A model generated the notes under the pieces. That model was not told the DNA's origin, made no database searches, and saw only the letters and a program-made list of their open reading frames with translations. A DNA stretch of 64,000 nucleotides. It comes from AWTP1-13 sp963820375. GTDB taxonomy: Bacteria > Pseudomonadota > Alphaproteobacteria > Rhizobiales > Hyphomicrobiaceae. Every line of letters begins with the position of its first letter. The stretch's first letter is position 1. This document shows positions 33,888-44,808 of the stretch, piece after piece. The stretch lies in contig CAWFZX010000016.1 in the NCBI GenBank assembly GCA_963820375.1, forward strand, positions 248,001-312,000, read 5' to 3'. The translations under genes and the position numbers were made by a program.

Positions 33888-34870
33888 AGCGAGTTTTGAC
33901 GGCCGTTCTTGCCGCCGGCATCACCGCAGCGTGCCTATGGCTTCTGCTAACGCCACAGGTTCTGGCGGCGCTGGGGCGCCTGGGGTCGCAGGCAAAGCTC
34001 ATGCCGCTGCTGGTGGCCTTCGCGCTTATTGCCTTGGTGCAATGGCTCCGCGCCTGGCGCTTCGCGGTGATGAGCACCGGCCGGTTGGCGCTGCCCGAGC
34101 GGCCGCTGATCCGCATCGCCCTGCAACTGAATTTCCTGAATTTCGTGCTGCCGTTCCGGCTGGGCGAGCTCAGCTACCCCGCGCTCATGCGTCATCAGTA
34201 CGGCTATGGCCTGGTGCGTTCGGCGGGCGTGCTCCTGCTCGCCCGCCTGTTCGATCTGGCGACCGTGGTCGCCATCCTCTTGGGCGCGGCCGCCCTGTTG
34301 AGCGCCACGCCCGCCGGCCGCGCCGGTTTGGGATTGGGCGCGCTGCTTTTTGCCTTGGCACCGTTTGCCCTGGCGTTGCTGGGGGAAGCTCTCTGGCCGC
34401 GCCTTCTCAGGGTCGCGCGCATAGCTCAGGGCGGCGCCGATCTGCGGGCCGCGTTTCCAGCCATCGCCCGCGGGCCCGCCCGGCTAGCGGTGGGGCTTGG
34501 CTTCGCCATCTGGTTGGTGTTCTCGCTGGCGGCCGTTCTGGTCGCCGACGCCGTGGTGGAAACCGTACCGCCTGCGGCTGCCATGCTGGGCGCGGCGGCC
34601 GGCAATATTGCCTTTGCCTTACCCATCAACGGTCTTGCCGGCCTCGGCCCCGCGCAGGCCGCCTGGGTGCTGGCAACGACCTGGGCGGGTGTGCCGCAAG
34701 AGGATGCGATGGTGAGCGCGCTGGCGCTGCACGCCGTGGCTTTGCTGAACGCGCTGCTGTTCGGCGGCCTTGCGCTGGCCAGCGGATTTGGCCGCCCGCC
34801 AGCAGGCGCCGCGCCCGCGCCGTTGCCGCAGCCCGGGAGCGCAAGTTCCCGAGCCCAGCCGTCACCCTAA
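33884..34870 (+). CDS. Lysylphosphatidylglycerol synthase-type flippase-like membrane protein
   Basis: A 328-residue protein with about eight transmembrane helices and the UPF0104/LPG-synthase TM pattern. It shows an early helix, LRAWRFAVMSTG, then LNFVLPFRLGELSYPALM, and later GNIAFALPINGLAGLGPAQAAW. It lacks the C-terminal tRNA-dependent aminoacyl transferase domain, so it is a transporter-like protein, probably a lipid or polyprenol-sugar flippase. It overlaps the GT2 stop by ATGA (33884), linking the three genes in one operon. Its precise substrate is unknown. Confidence 0.8.
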   Translation: MKRVLTAVLAAGITAACLWLLLTPQVLAALGRLGSQAKLMPLLVAFALIALVQWLRAWRFAVMSTGRLALPERPLIRIALQLNFLNFVLPFRLGELSYPALMRHQYGYGLVRSAGVLLLARLFDLATVVAILLGAAALLSATPAGRAGLGLGALLFALAPFALALLGEALWPRLLRVARIAQGGADLRAAFPAIARGPARLAVGLGFAIWLVFSLAAVLVADAVVETVPPAAAMLGAAAGNIAFALPINGLAGLGPAQAAWVLATTWAGVPQEDAMVSALALHAVALLNALLFGGLALASGFGRPPAGAAPAPLPQPGSASSRAQPSP

Positions 34871-35128
34871 GTCTAAAGGCTAGGTGGGCGTCGCCTCCCC
34901 TGCCAGCAGGCTCTGGCGGGTCGAGGCTCCATGCGCTCGCGGACAAAGTTTCTGTGCCAAAGCAAGCACTTCCAGAAGCGGCGGGTTTGCGCTAACTGTG
35001 CACTCCTGGGGTGGTGCCGAGCCAAAAGGGGCCAGGTCCTACCCGGGGGGAACTCCTGGATCAGAGCGCGGTGTGGTCGCTTCGGCGGGCCGGCCGCTGC
35101 GGGTCGCCAGCGCGGGCAATGGTGATGC

Positions 35129-35668
35129 ATGTCCATTCTTTTGCGGTTTAGCCGAGCCGTCGATTGGGTGAACGCGCAATTTGGCGTGCTTGCCAATTGG
35201 TTCGTGCTGCTTGCCTGCCTGATCAGCGCCGGCAACGCGGCGAGCCGTTACCTGTTCAGCGAAAGCTCGAACGGCTGGCTGGAGATCCAGTGGTACCTGT
35301 TTGCTGGGATGGTGCTGCTCGGCGCCCCCTACACGCTCAAGATGAACGAGCACGTGCGCGTCGATCTCGTCTACGGCATGGTCTCCGAGCGCGCGCGCAT
35401 CTGGATCGACATCATCGGCGGTTTTCTGTTCCTGCTGCCGATCTGCCTGATCCTCATCTACTATACCTGGCCCTGGTTCGTTGCCTCCTGGCAGGGCCAT
35501 GAGGGCTCCTCCAATGCCGGCGGCTTGCTGCGTTGGCCGGTCAAATTGCTGCTGCCCCTGGGCTTCGCCCTGATGGCCCTGCAGGGCATTTCCGAAATCA
35601 TCAAGCGCGTGGCCGCGATCGAGCATCTGATCGAGGACGACTTCAAGTACGAGAAGCCGCTGCAATGA
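35129..35668 (+). CDS. dctQ: TRAP transporter small permease (DctQ)
   Basis: A 179-residue four-helix membrane protein of the DctQ family. It shows the first helix NWFVLLACLISAGNAASRY, a EIQWYLFAGMVLLGAPYTL segment and KMNEHVRVDLVYG. It pairs with the large permease to import organic acids or sugars using ion gradients. It overlaps dctM by ATGA (35665). No ribosome site is obvious. The 258 bp before it hold only shadow frames, and no periplasmic binding protein (DctP) is nearby. Confidence 0.9.
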   Translation: MSILLRFSRAVDWVNAQFGVLANWFVLLACLISAGNAASRYLFSESSNGWLEIQWYLFAGMVLLGAPYTLKMNEHVRVDLVYGMVSERARIWIDIIGGFLFLLPICLILIYYTWPWFVASWQGHEGSSNAGGLLRWPVKLLLPLGFALMALQGISEIIKRVAAIEHLIEDDFKYEKPLQ

Positions 35669-37080
35669 GTTTTATCGCGCACAACATGGCGCCCCTGATG
35701 TTCGGCGGCATGGTGCTGTTCATGCTGATCGGCTATCCGGCGGCGTTCTCTCTCGCCGCCACCGGCTTGTTCTTCGGCTTTCTCGGCATCGAATTGGGCC
35801 TGATCAGGCCCGACTTCCTCGGTAATTTGACCTATCAGCTGTATGGCATCATCTCCAACGAGCTGTTGCTGGCGATTCCCTTTTTCACCTTCATGGGTGC
35901 GATCCTGGAGCGTTGCGGTCTCGCGGAAGACCTGCTCGATTCCATCGGCCAGCTGTTTGGGCCGGTGCGTGGTGGCATGTCCTACGCGGTGATCTTCGTC
36001 GGCGCCATTCTCGGCGCCATCACCGGCACCGTTGCCGCTTCCGTGATTGCCATGGGCGTCATCTCCATGGTGCCGATGCTCAAGTACGGCTATTCCACGC
36101 GCCATACCATGGGCGTGATCGCCGCCTCGGGGACCATCACCCAGCTGATCCCGCCCTCCTTGGTGTTGGTCGTGCTGGCCGACGTGCTCGGTCGCTCGGT
36201 CGGCGATATGTACGCCGGCGCCATTGGCCCGAGCCTCATCCAGGTCGCCCTGTTTTGCGCCTGGGTCGCCATCCTCAGCGTGCTGCGGCCAAACGATCTG
36301 CCGGCACTGCCGCTCGAGGCCAGGACGCTGCGCGGTTCGGCCCTCTTGCTCAAATGCCTGCGCGGCATGATCCCGTCCCTGGGTCTGATCTTTCTCGTGC
36401 TCGGCACGATTTTCATGGGGTTGGCGACGCCAACCGAAGCGGGGGCAATGGGCGTGGTCGGAGCGATCGCGCTCGCTGCCTCCTATGGAACGCTGTCCTG
36501 GAAGTTTCTGTATCAGGGCATGGCCAGCACCATGCGGCTCACCGCCATGGTCGTCTATATCCTGATCGGCGCGCGCGTATTCAGCCTGGTGTTTCAGGGC
36601 GTCGGCGGCAAGGAATGGATCGAGGAGTTGTTGACCGCGTTGCCCGGCGGACAACTCGGCTTCCTGGTGTTCGTCAACGCCTTCATCTTTCTGGCCGCGT
36701 TCTTCCTGGATTTCTTCGAGATCGCTTTCATCATCATTCCCCTGCTGGCGCCGGTGGCGGACAAGCTCGGCATCGATCTGGTCTGGTTCGGCGTGCTGAT
36801 CTGCGCCAATATCCAAACCAGCTTCATGCACCCGCCCTTCGGGTTCGCCCTGTTCTATTTGCGCGGCATCGCGCCACCCTCGATCAAGACCTCGGATATC
36901 TATTGGGGCGCAATTCCCTGGCTCTTCCTGCAGCTGATCTTGGTCATCATCTTGATCTTCTGGCCGGCCTCGGTCACCTACTGGCTCGACAAGGGCCCGA
37001 AGGTCGATCCCAGCAAAATCGAAATCAATGTGCCCATGCCGGCGATGCCGCCGCCCTTCGATCCGTCCCAGTTCAAGTAA
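35665..37080 (+). CDS. dctM: TRAP transporter large permease (DctM)
   Basis: A 471-residue, roughly twelve-helix DctM protein. Typical segments are LMFGGMVLFMLIGYPAAFSL at the N-terminus, FFTFMGAILERCGLAEDLL, GAITGTVAASVIAMGVISM, and SGTITQLIPPSLVLVVLAD, a family hallmark. A C-terminal tail of about 30 polar residues follows the last helix. It carries the substrate-translocating path of the TRAP system. Start ATG 35665 overlaps the dctQ stop. Without DctP in the window the substrate cannot be guessed. Confidence 0.95.
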   Translation: MSFIAHNMAPLMFGGMVLFMLIGYPAAFSLAATGLFFGFLGIELGLIRPDFLGNLTYQLYGIISNELLLAIPFFTFMGAILERCGLAEDLLDSIGQLFGPVRGGMSYAVIFVGAILGAITGTVAASVIAMGVISMVPMLKYGYSTRHTMGVIAASGTITQLIPPSLVLVVLADVLGRSVGDMYAGAIGPSLIQVALFCAWVAILSVLRPNDLPALPLEARTLRGSALLLKCLRGMIPSLGLIFLVLGTIFMGLATPTEAGAMGVVGAIALAASYGTLSWKFLYQGMASTMRLTAMVVYILIGARVFSLVFQGVGGKEWIEELLTALPGGQLGFLVFVNAFIFLAAFFLDFFEIAFIIIPLLAPVADKLGIDLVWFGVLICANIQTSFMHPPFGFALFYLRGIAPPSIKTSDIYWGAIPWLFLQLILVIILIFWPASVTYWLDKGPKVDPSKIEINVPMPAMPPPFDPSQFK

Positions 37081-37260
37081 GGCGCCCGCCGCCGGCTGCG
37101 GCTTGAGGAAAGCAAGTGACAACAAGCAGGTAACGACAAGCAAGGGGGGCGGTTCGAGGCTTGCTGGAGGCTCGATCAGCCCACCATCGTTCAATCACGA
37201 TTGCGGTATATTGAGCGCCATCCACGCTCAGATCCGCGTGGGCTGCGTACTGAGGACGGC

Positions 37261-37485
37261 ATGGTCAAGGTCATCGCCTTTTGGGGCATCATCTCTATTC
37301 TATGCGCCGCCGTTGCCGGTGTCGTCGCGGGCCTGAAGCGGCGCGACCATTCCTTCTGGGCAGCCTGGAGCTTCCTGTTTCCGCCCATGCTGCTGGTGCT
37401 GCTGTTGCTGCGCACCAACCGCGGTCCGCGTCCGCGACGTCCGGGGCTCGACGAGCTGGAGCCGGACGAGCGGCGCTTTCTGTAA
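37261..37485 (+). CDS. Small two-helix membrane protein
   Basis: A 74-residue protein of no named family that I recognise. It has two hydrophobic helices (about residues 5-24 and 33-50) joined by a basic loop, then an Arg/Pro-rich and acidic C-terminal tail ending RRFL. ATG 37261 is preferred over an upstream in-frame start at 37201, which adds a charged leader. It is convergent with the ppdK gene, 11 bp from its stop. Confidence 0.55.
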   Translation: MVKVIAFWGIISILCAAVAGVVAGLKRRDHSFWAAWSFLFPPMLLVLLLLRTNRGPRPRRPGLDELEPDERRFL

Positions 37486-37496
37486 GCGGCTAGCAC

Positions 37497-40214
<2,718 letters not shown>

Positions 40215-40422
40215 GGCTCTCTCCATGTCACGTTGGCGCCCTTTTCCGGCGGGGAGGTCCTGCAAATCGTCCTCGGCAACGTTTAGCAATAGCAAAAGTT
40301 CTCGAGGAGTGGCGACGGTGCATTGCCGCTCCCGGCCTGGAATACTTTGACGAAGGCCTAGTGTTTGCGCACTCTACGCGCCCAACTCAGTGTTTACCGC
40401 CCTTGAAAGGTGCACCGACCCC

Positions 40423-41817
40423 ATGTCGACGCAGCTCCGCCGCGTGCTGAATACGCTCGATGCCACGCAAACCGAGGCGCTCGATCGGCTGTTCGAATTT
40501 ATCCGCATTCCCAGTGTTTCCACCGATCCCGCTTACAAGGCGCATTGCCAAAAGGCGGCAGAATGGTGCGCCGGCCAGCTCAAATCCATGGGCTTTGACG
40601 CCCGGGTGGTGCCGACCACGGGTCACCCCATGGTCGTGGCGCATGATAAGCCGCCCGCGCGCAAGGCTGCGCCGCACGTCTTGTTCTACGGACATTACGA
40701 TGTGCAACCTCCCGAGCCGCTCGAGCTGTGGAAAACGCCGCCTTTTGAGCCGCGGCTCGCCAATGACAAGGTCAACGGCAAGATCATCCTTGGGCGTGGT
40801 GCCGAGGACAACAAGGGTCAGCTGATGACCTTTCTCGAAGCCGTGCGGGCCTGGAAGACGGTAGCCGGCGCTGTGCCGCTGCCGATCAGCATCCTGTTCG
40901 AAGGCGAGGAGGAATGTGGTTCGGCCTCGTTGCCAGGCTTTCTCAAAAAGCACGGCCAGGAGGTGACGGCTGACCTGGCGCTGGTGTGCGACACGGGACA
41001 ATGGGACAAAAACACGCCGGCCATTTCCACGCAGCTGCGGGGCATCTGCGCCACCGAGATCGTCGTCACCGGGCCCAGTCGTGACCTGCATTCGGGCAGT
41101 TTCGGGGGTGCGGCGCAAAATCCCATTCGTGTCTTGGCGCGCATCATGGGGGAAATGCACGATGGCAACGGCAAGGTGCGGGTGCCGGGTTTTTATGACG
41201 GCCTGCGCAAGCCATCGGCCCGGGTGCTCAAGCAGTGGCAGGGCTTGGGTTTCGACGCGCGCGAGTTTCTCGCCGATGTCGGCTTGAGTGCACCCGCCGG
41301 CGAGCAGCGCTACAGCGTGCTCGAACAGATCTGGGCCCGACCGACGCTCGAGTTCAACGGCATCACCGGCGGCTACCAGGGTGTCGGTACCAAGACCGTG
41401 ATCCCGGCGCGCGCCTCCGTCAAGATCACCTGCCGCCTGGTGCCAGGACAAGATCCGGCAAAAATCCAGCAGAACCTGCAGGCCTTCGTGCGCGCTCGGT
41501 TGCCTAGGGATTGCCGGGCCGAGTTTCACAGCGGCCAGGGCTCCCCGGCGATTGCGTTCGATCCGCAGGCGCCATTCGTCGCCCGCGCGGCCGAGGCGCT
41601 GGCCGAGGAATGGGGCCGCCCGGCGGCGCTGGTGGGCATGGGCGGATCCATCCCGATCGTCACCTCGTTCAAAACCGCGCTCGGCATGGACAGCCTGCTG
41701 GTCGGCTTCGGCCTCGACGACGACCGCATCCATTCGCCCAACGAGAAATACAATCTGTCCTCGTTCCGCAAGGGCGCACGCAGCTGGGCGCGCATCCTGG
41801 ACAAGCTTGCGGCCTAG
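40423..41817 (+). CDS. M20/M28-type dipeptidase or amidohydrolase
   Basis: A 464-residue zinc peptidase of the M20 family (CNDP/ArgE-like). The metal motifs are FYGHYDVQPP, GRGAEDNKGQ, EGEEECGSAS and LVCDTG, with a late His in NEKYNLSSF context. The dimerisation insert spans about residues 190-320. Many bacterial members remove single residues from dipeptides or N-acyl amino acids. ATG 40423 matches the family start; the GTG at 40390 adds 11 residues. It is divergent from ppdK across 208 bp. Confidence 0.88.
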   Translation: MSTQLRRVLNTLDATQTEALDRLFEFIRIPSVSTDPAYKAHCQKAAEWCAGQLKSMGFDARVVPTTGHPMVVAHDKPPARKAAPHVLFYGHYDVQPPEPLELWKTPPFEPRLANDKVNGKIILGRGAEDNKGQLMTFLEAVRAWKTVAGAVPLPISILFEGEEECGSASLPGFLKKHGQEVTADLALVCDTGQWDKNTPAISTQLRGICATEIVVTGPSRDLHSGSFGGAAQNPIRVLARIMGEMHDGNGKVRVPGFYDGLRKPSARVLKQWQGLGFDAREFLADVGLSAPAGEQRYSVLEQIWARPTLEFNGITGGYQGVGTKTVIPARASVKITCRLVPGQDPAKIQQNLQAFVRARLPRDCRAEFHSGQGSPAIAFDPQAPFVARAAEALAEEWGRPAALVGMGGSIPIVTSFKTALGMDSLLVGFGLDDDRIHSPNEKYNLSSFRKGARSWARILDKLAA

Positions 41818-41951
41818 GTCGACCGCATGGCGGCAGCGGGCAGCCGTCTGGCCGAGGCCAGGCACGCTGCCGCCGCGCATAGCATTGCTAGCGACCGTCT
41901 CGGCGCCGAGCTAGGATCGCCGCAGGTTTTTTTGGGTCATGGAGATTTGCC

Positions 41952-42803
41952 ATGCGAACCGCGCGCGCCTTGGCCCGACATCGGCAGGCTCAGCGCTGCG
42001 CGGCTGCCCTGCTCGCCTGCGCCTGTTGGAGCGGCGCTGCCTTTGCCCAGGGCGTACCCTACCGCGAACGCCCCGATGGCTATCGGCGCGAGGACGCGCG
42101 GGCGACGGACCGGGAGCATCGCGCCGGCGCGTTCGACTACTACGTGCTGGCGTTATCCTGGAGCCCGACCTATTGCGCCGATCTGCGCAACACTCGCTAT
42201 GACCCTCAGTGCCATGCCGGCGGTGAGCGACGTTACGCGTTCGTGCTGCATGGTTTGTGGCCGCAATACGCACGCGGCTGGCCGGAGCATTGCCGCAGCC
42301 CCGATCGCGGCTATGTGCCGAGGCCGGTGGCCAATCGCATGCTCGACATCATGCCGAGCGATAAGCTGATTTTCAACGAGTACCGCAAGCATGGCACCTG
42401 CAGCGGCTTGGGCGTCGACGGTTACTTCGATCTTGCCCGGCTGCTGCACGACAAGGTCATCATCCCAAAGCGCTTCATCGGACTGAGCGACGAGCGGCTG
42501 ATGCTGTCGCCCGACGCGCTGGTGCGCGAGTTCGTCGAGGTCAATCCGGGCCTGCAGCCGGACATGCTGGCGGTCGAATGCGGCGGGCCGGGGCATCGGT
42601 TGCGGGAGGTGCGCATCTGCTTCGACAAGGCTGGCAGCTTTCGCGCCTGCGGCAGCAACGAAAACCCGCGCCGGTTGTGTTCGGCCAACCTCATGTACGT
42701 GCCGCCCGTGCGCTCCGGGCCGGGCCGCACCGCGCCGCCAGGCCAGGCGCCGCCATCGCCGCGCGAAATCCTCCCCGGTCCGCGGGACGATCGCCGGCTG
42801 TAG
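41952..42803 (+). CDS. Secreted ribonuclease T2
   Basis: A 283-residue RNase T2 with a signal peptide (cleavage near AAFAQG, residue about 33). Both catalytic segments are present: CAS-I LHGLWPQ and CAS-II EYRKHGTC, each with a catalytic His, and several Cys pairs suited to disulfides. The C-terminal 30 residues are Pro/Gly/Arg-rich. It would degrade RNA in the periplasm or outside the cell, for nutrient recovery. GGAG lies eight bases before the ATG, after a run of seven T residues. It follows the peptidase by 134 bp on the same strand. Confidence 0.92.
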   Translation: MRTARALARHRQAQRCAAALLACACWSGAAFAQGVPYRERPDGYRREDARATDREHRAGAFDYYVLALSWSPTYCADLRNTRYDPQCHAGGERRYAFVLHGLWPQYARGWPEHCRSPDRGYVPRPVANRMLDIMPSDKLIFNEYRKHGTCSGLGVDGYFDLARLLHDKVIIPKRFIGLSDERLMLSPDALVREFVEVNPGLQPDMLAVECGGPGHRLREVRICFDKAGSFRACGSNENPRRLCSANLMYVPPVRSGPGRTAPPGQAPPSPREILPGPRDDRRL

Positions 42804-43011
42804 GGACACCTGCCTGCGCCGGCTGCCTGCCTGTGGATAGCGCGGATATCTGGGGAGCAACGGCGGTTGCGGGCTGGCTTGGCGTTGCCCGCTGCCGCCG
42901 CCGGCCGCTAAAGGCATGAAGCGGCGCGCTCAACTTGCCGTCTGCGCGCCGGCACGTGTTCGCTCAGGAGTGGTCGTGCACGGGCATACTGAGCCGAAGC
43001 AGCGAGGTCGC

Positions 43012-43278
43012 ATGGGCGTGAGCGGTCCGCGGCGGGCGGCGATCGCCGGTCTCCTGATCGGTGCCGTCCTGTGGAATGGCGCTGCCCTTTGGCAGCTTGC
43101 GGGCGCCGTGCTGATCGGCGCGCCGGCTGATGCAACCCAGGCGCCGGCCGGGGCCGGCTGCACCTCCTTGTCCCTCGATCGACCGACCGGGCGCACGCGT
43201 GCCTGGCCGTGCGCAGAGCCGGCGTGGCTGGAATCGGCACTGCGCGCGGCGCGCCTCGCAGCCGCCGCCGGGCCCTGA
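43012..43278 (+). CDS. Possible small membrane protein (uncertain)
   Basis: An 88-residue frame with a single hydrophobic helix (RRAAIAGLLIGAVLWNGAAL) and a later Cys pair. GAGGT lies just ahead of ATG 43012; the frame is open from 42916. I know no family, its composition is Ala/Arg-rich, and it is convergent with the MltB-type gene with a 5-bp gap. It may be chance. If it is not a gene, the 480 bp from 42804 to 43283 hold nothing else I can support. Confidence 0.3.
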   Translation: MGVSGPRRAAIAGLLIGAVLWNGAALWQLAGAVLIGAPADATQAPAGAGCTSLSLDRPTGRTRAWPCAEPAWLESALRAARLAAAAGP

Positions 43279-43283
43279 CCGGC

Positions 43284-44552
43284 CTAGCGCTGCGCCTGCA
43301 TGCGCTCGAGCAATTCCGGCGTCGGATAGGAATCGGCAGGCAGGCCCAGCTTCAATTGTGCGGCCTTCACGCCGGCCCGTGTGGCCGCGCCGATCTTGCC
43401 GTCGGCCTCGCCGCTGAAATAGCCACGTCGTGCCAGCAACGCCTGCAGCTCCTTGATCTGTGCCGCGCTCATCTCGGGCACCGTGCCGTTGCCTTTGTTC
43501 ATCGCCGGTGCGCCGGCAAGCCGATCCGCCAGGTGCGCAGCCGTGATCGAGTAATTGAGAGACTGATTCCACTTCAGGTAAACCTGGAAATTGGCATGGG
43601 CGAGGAATGCCGGGCCGTGCCGCCCCATCGGCAGCAGCAGGGAAGCCGGTGGGGCGGTGGCCGGCAGCGATCGCCCGTCAACCGTTCGCACGCCCCAAGC
43701 TCCCCATTTTTCCACGGGATGTTGAATGGCAAGGTCCGCCTCCTCCCAGGGCAACTCGCGGGTCAGACGCACCTCCTGCAGCCAGGGCTGCCCGCGTTGC
43801 CAGCCAAGCACAGCAATGAAATTGGCCGACGATGCCAGCACGTCGGGCACGCTCTCGAGCAAGTTGCGCCGGCCGTCGCCGTCGTAGTCGACCGCATGCT
43901 GCATGTAGTGGGCGGGAAGAAACTGCGTCTGGCCCAGCTCGCCGGCCCAAGAGCCGATCATGTCTTCTGCGCGCAAATCGCCATGCTCGATAATGCGCAA
44001 GGCCGCCATCAGCTCGCCGCGAAACAGTTCGGGCCTGCGGCAGTCATAGGCCAGCGTGGCCAGCGAGCGCAGCACCGGCAGGTTGCCCATCATCGACCCG
44101 AAATCGCTTTCCAACCCCCAGAAGGCGACGAGCACGGGTCCAGGGACGCCATACTGCGCCTCGATGCGGGCCAGCAGCTCGCGATGCTGCTTCAGTTTGG
44201 CGATGCCGTTTTGGATCCGGTTTGGCGTGATGAGCTTGCCGGAAAACGCCGTGAACGTCTGGGCGAAAAAGCCCTGCCGGCGATCGCGCTGAATAATGCC
44301 GGGATCGAGGCTCATGCCGCCCAGCGCCGCGGCAATGGTGGTGGGCGAGATGCCGTTGGCGCGTGCCTCCTGACGGAAGCCATCCAGCCAAGCCTCGAAA
44401 TTGCCGGTGTTGCGGCAGTCGGGGTTGTTTGGCGCGGTCGCCTTGGCCTGTTCGGCGGCCGCCGGCAGCAGCGATCCCCAGGCCCAGAGCGCCGTCCAGA
44501 GCCCGGCCCCGACAAGGCCAGCCAGGCCAAGCCGACAGAACTGCTTTAGCAT
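43284..44552 (-). CDS. Lytic murein transglycosylase (MltB/SLT family 3) with peptidoglycan-binding domain
   Basis: A 422-residue exported enzyme. After a signal peptide (to about AAAEQ), the SLT_2 domain has FEAWLDGFRQEAR, the catalytic Glu in FWGLESDFGSMMG and the motif SWAGELGQTQFLPAHY. A C-terminal PG_binding_1 domain (about 345-420) includes LQALLARRGYFSGEADGKIG. It cleaves the glycan strands of peptidoglycan with anhydro-ring formation. Length and domain order are typical of alphaproteobacterial members. It lies in the same direction as the glucosaminidase-like gene, 256 bp downstream of it. Confidence 0.93.
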   Translation of the reverse strand: MLKQFCRLGLAGLVGAGLWTALWAWGSLLPAAAEQAKATAPNNPDCRNTGNFEAWLDGFRQEARANGISPTTIAAALGGMSLDPGIIQRDRRQGFFAQTFTAFSGKLITPNRIQNGIAKLKQHRELLARIEAQYGVPGPVLVAFWGLESDFGSMMGNLPVLRSLATLAYDCRRPELFRGELMAALRIIEHGDLRAEDMIGSWAGELGQTQFLPAHYMQHAVDYDGDGRRNLLESVPDVLASSANFIAVLGWQRGQPWLQEVRLTRELPWEEADLAIQHPVEKWGAWGVRTVDGRSLPATAPPASLLLPMGRHGPAFLAHANFQVYLKWNQSLNYSITAAHLADRLAGAPAMNKGNGTVPEMSAAQIKELQALLARRGYFSGEADGKIGAATRAGVKAAQLKLGLPADSYPTPELLERMQAQR

Positions 44553-44808
44553 CGAGAGCTACCCTCCATGCGCTGGCTTCCCCGGGGCGCGCGCTAACCC
44601 TTTGCGGGAGGTATAGCCGTTTCTGGCGTGGTCGGCAGCGCACCCCGCGTGCGCCGACCCCCCGCCGCGTGCCAAGCCCGTGTCAATGTGCCAATTGCGG
44701 CGGCAGCATGGCTGAACCCCTGATCGCAGCGCCAAGCCCGGCCCGTGCCGGCCCTTGCGGCTTGGCCGCCGCGCCGGGCAAGGCCCAGCCGTTAACACGG
44801 CAGGGCCG

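Noticed and set aside
35461..37194. 577-residue open frame antisense to the TRAP permeases
   Set aside because: Gln/Glu/His-rich shadow of dctM with no recognisable fold.
41899..41933. ctcggcgccgag palindrome and a T7 run before the RNase T2 gene
   Set aside because: The T-run is 16 nt from the palindrome, so it is not a proper terminator; it might be part of a promoter.
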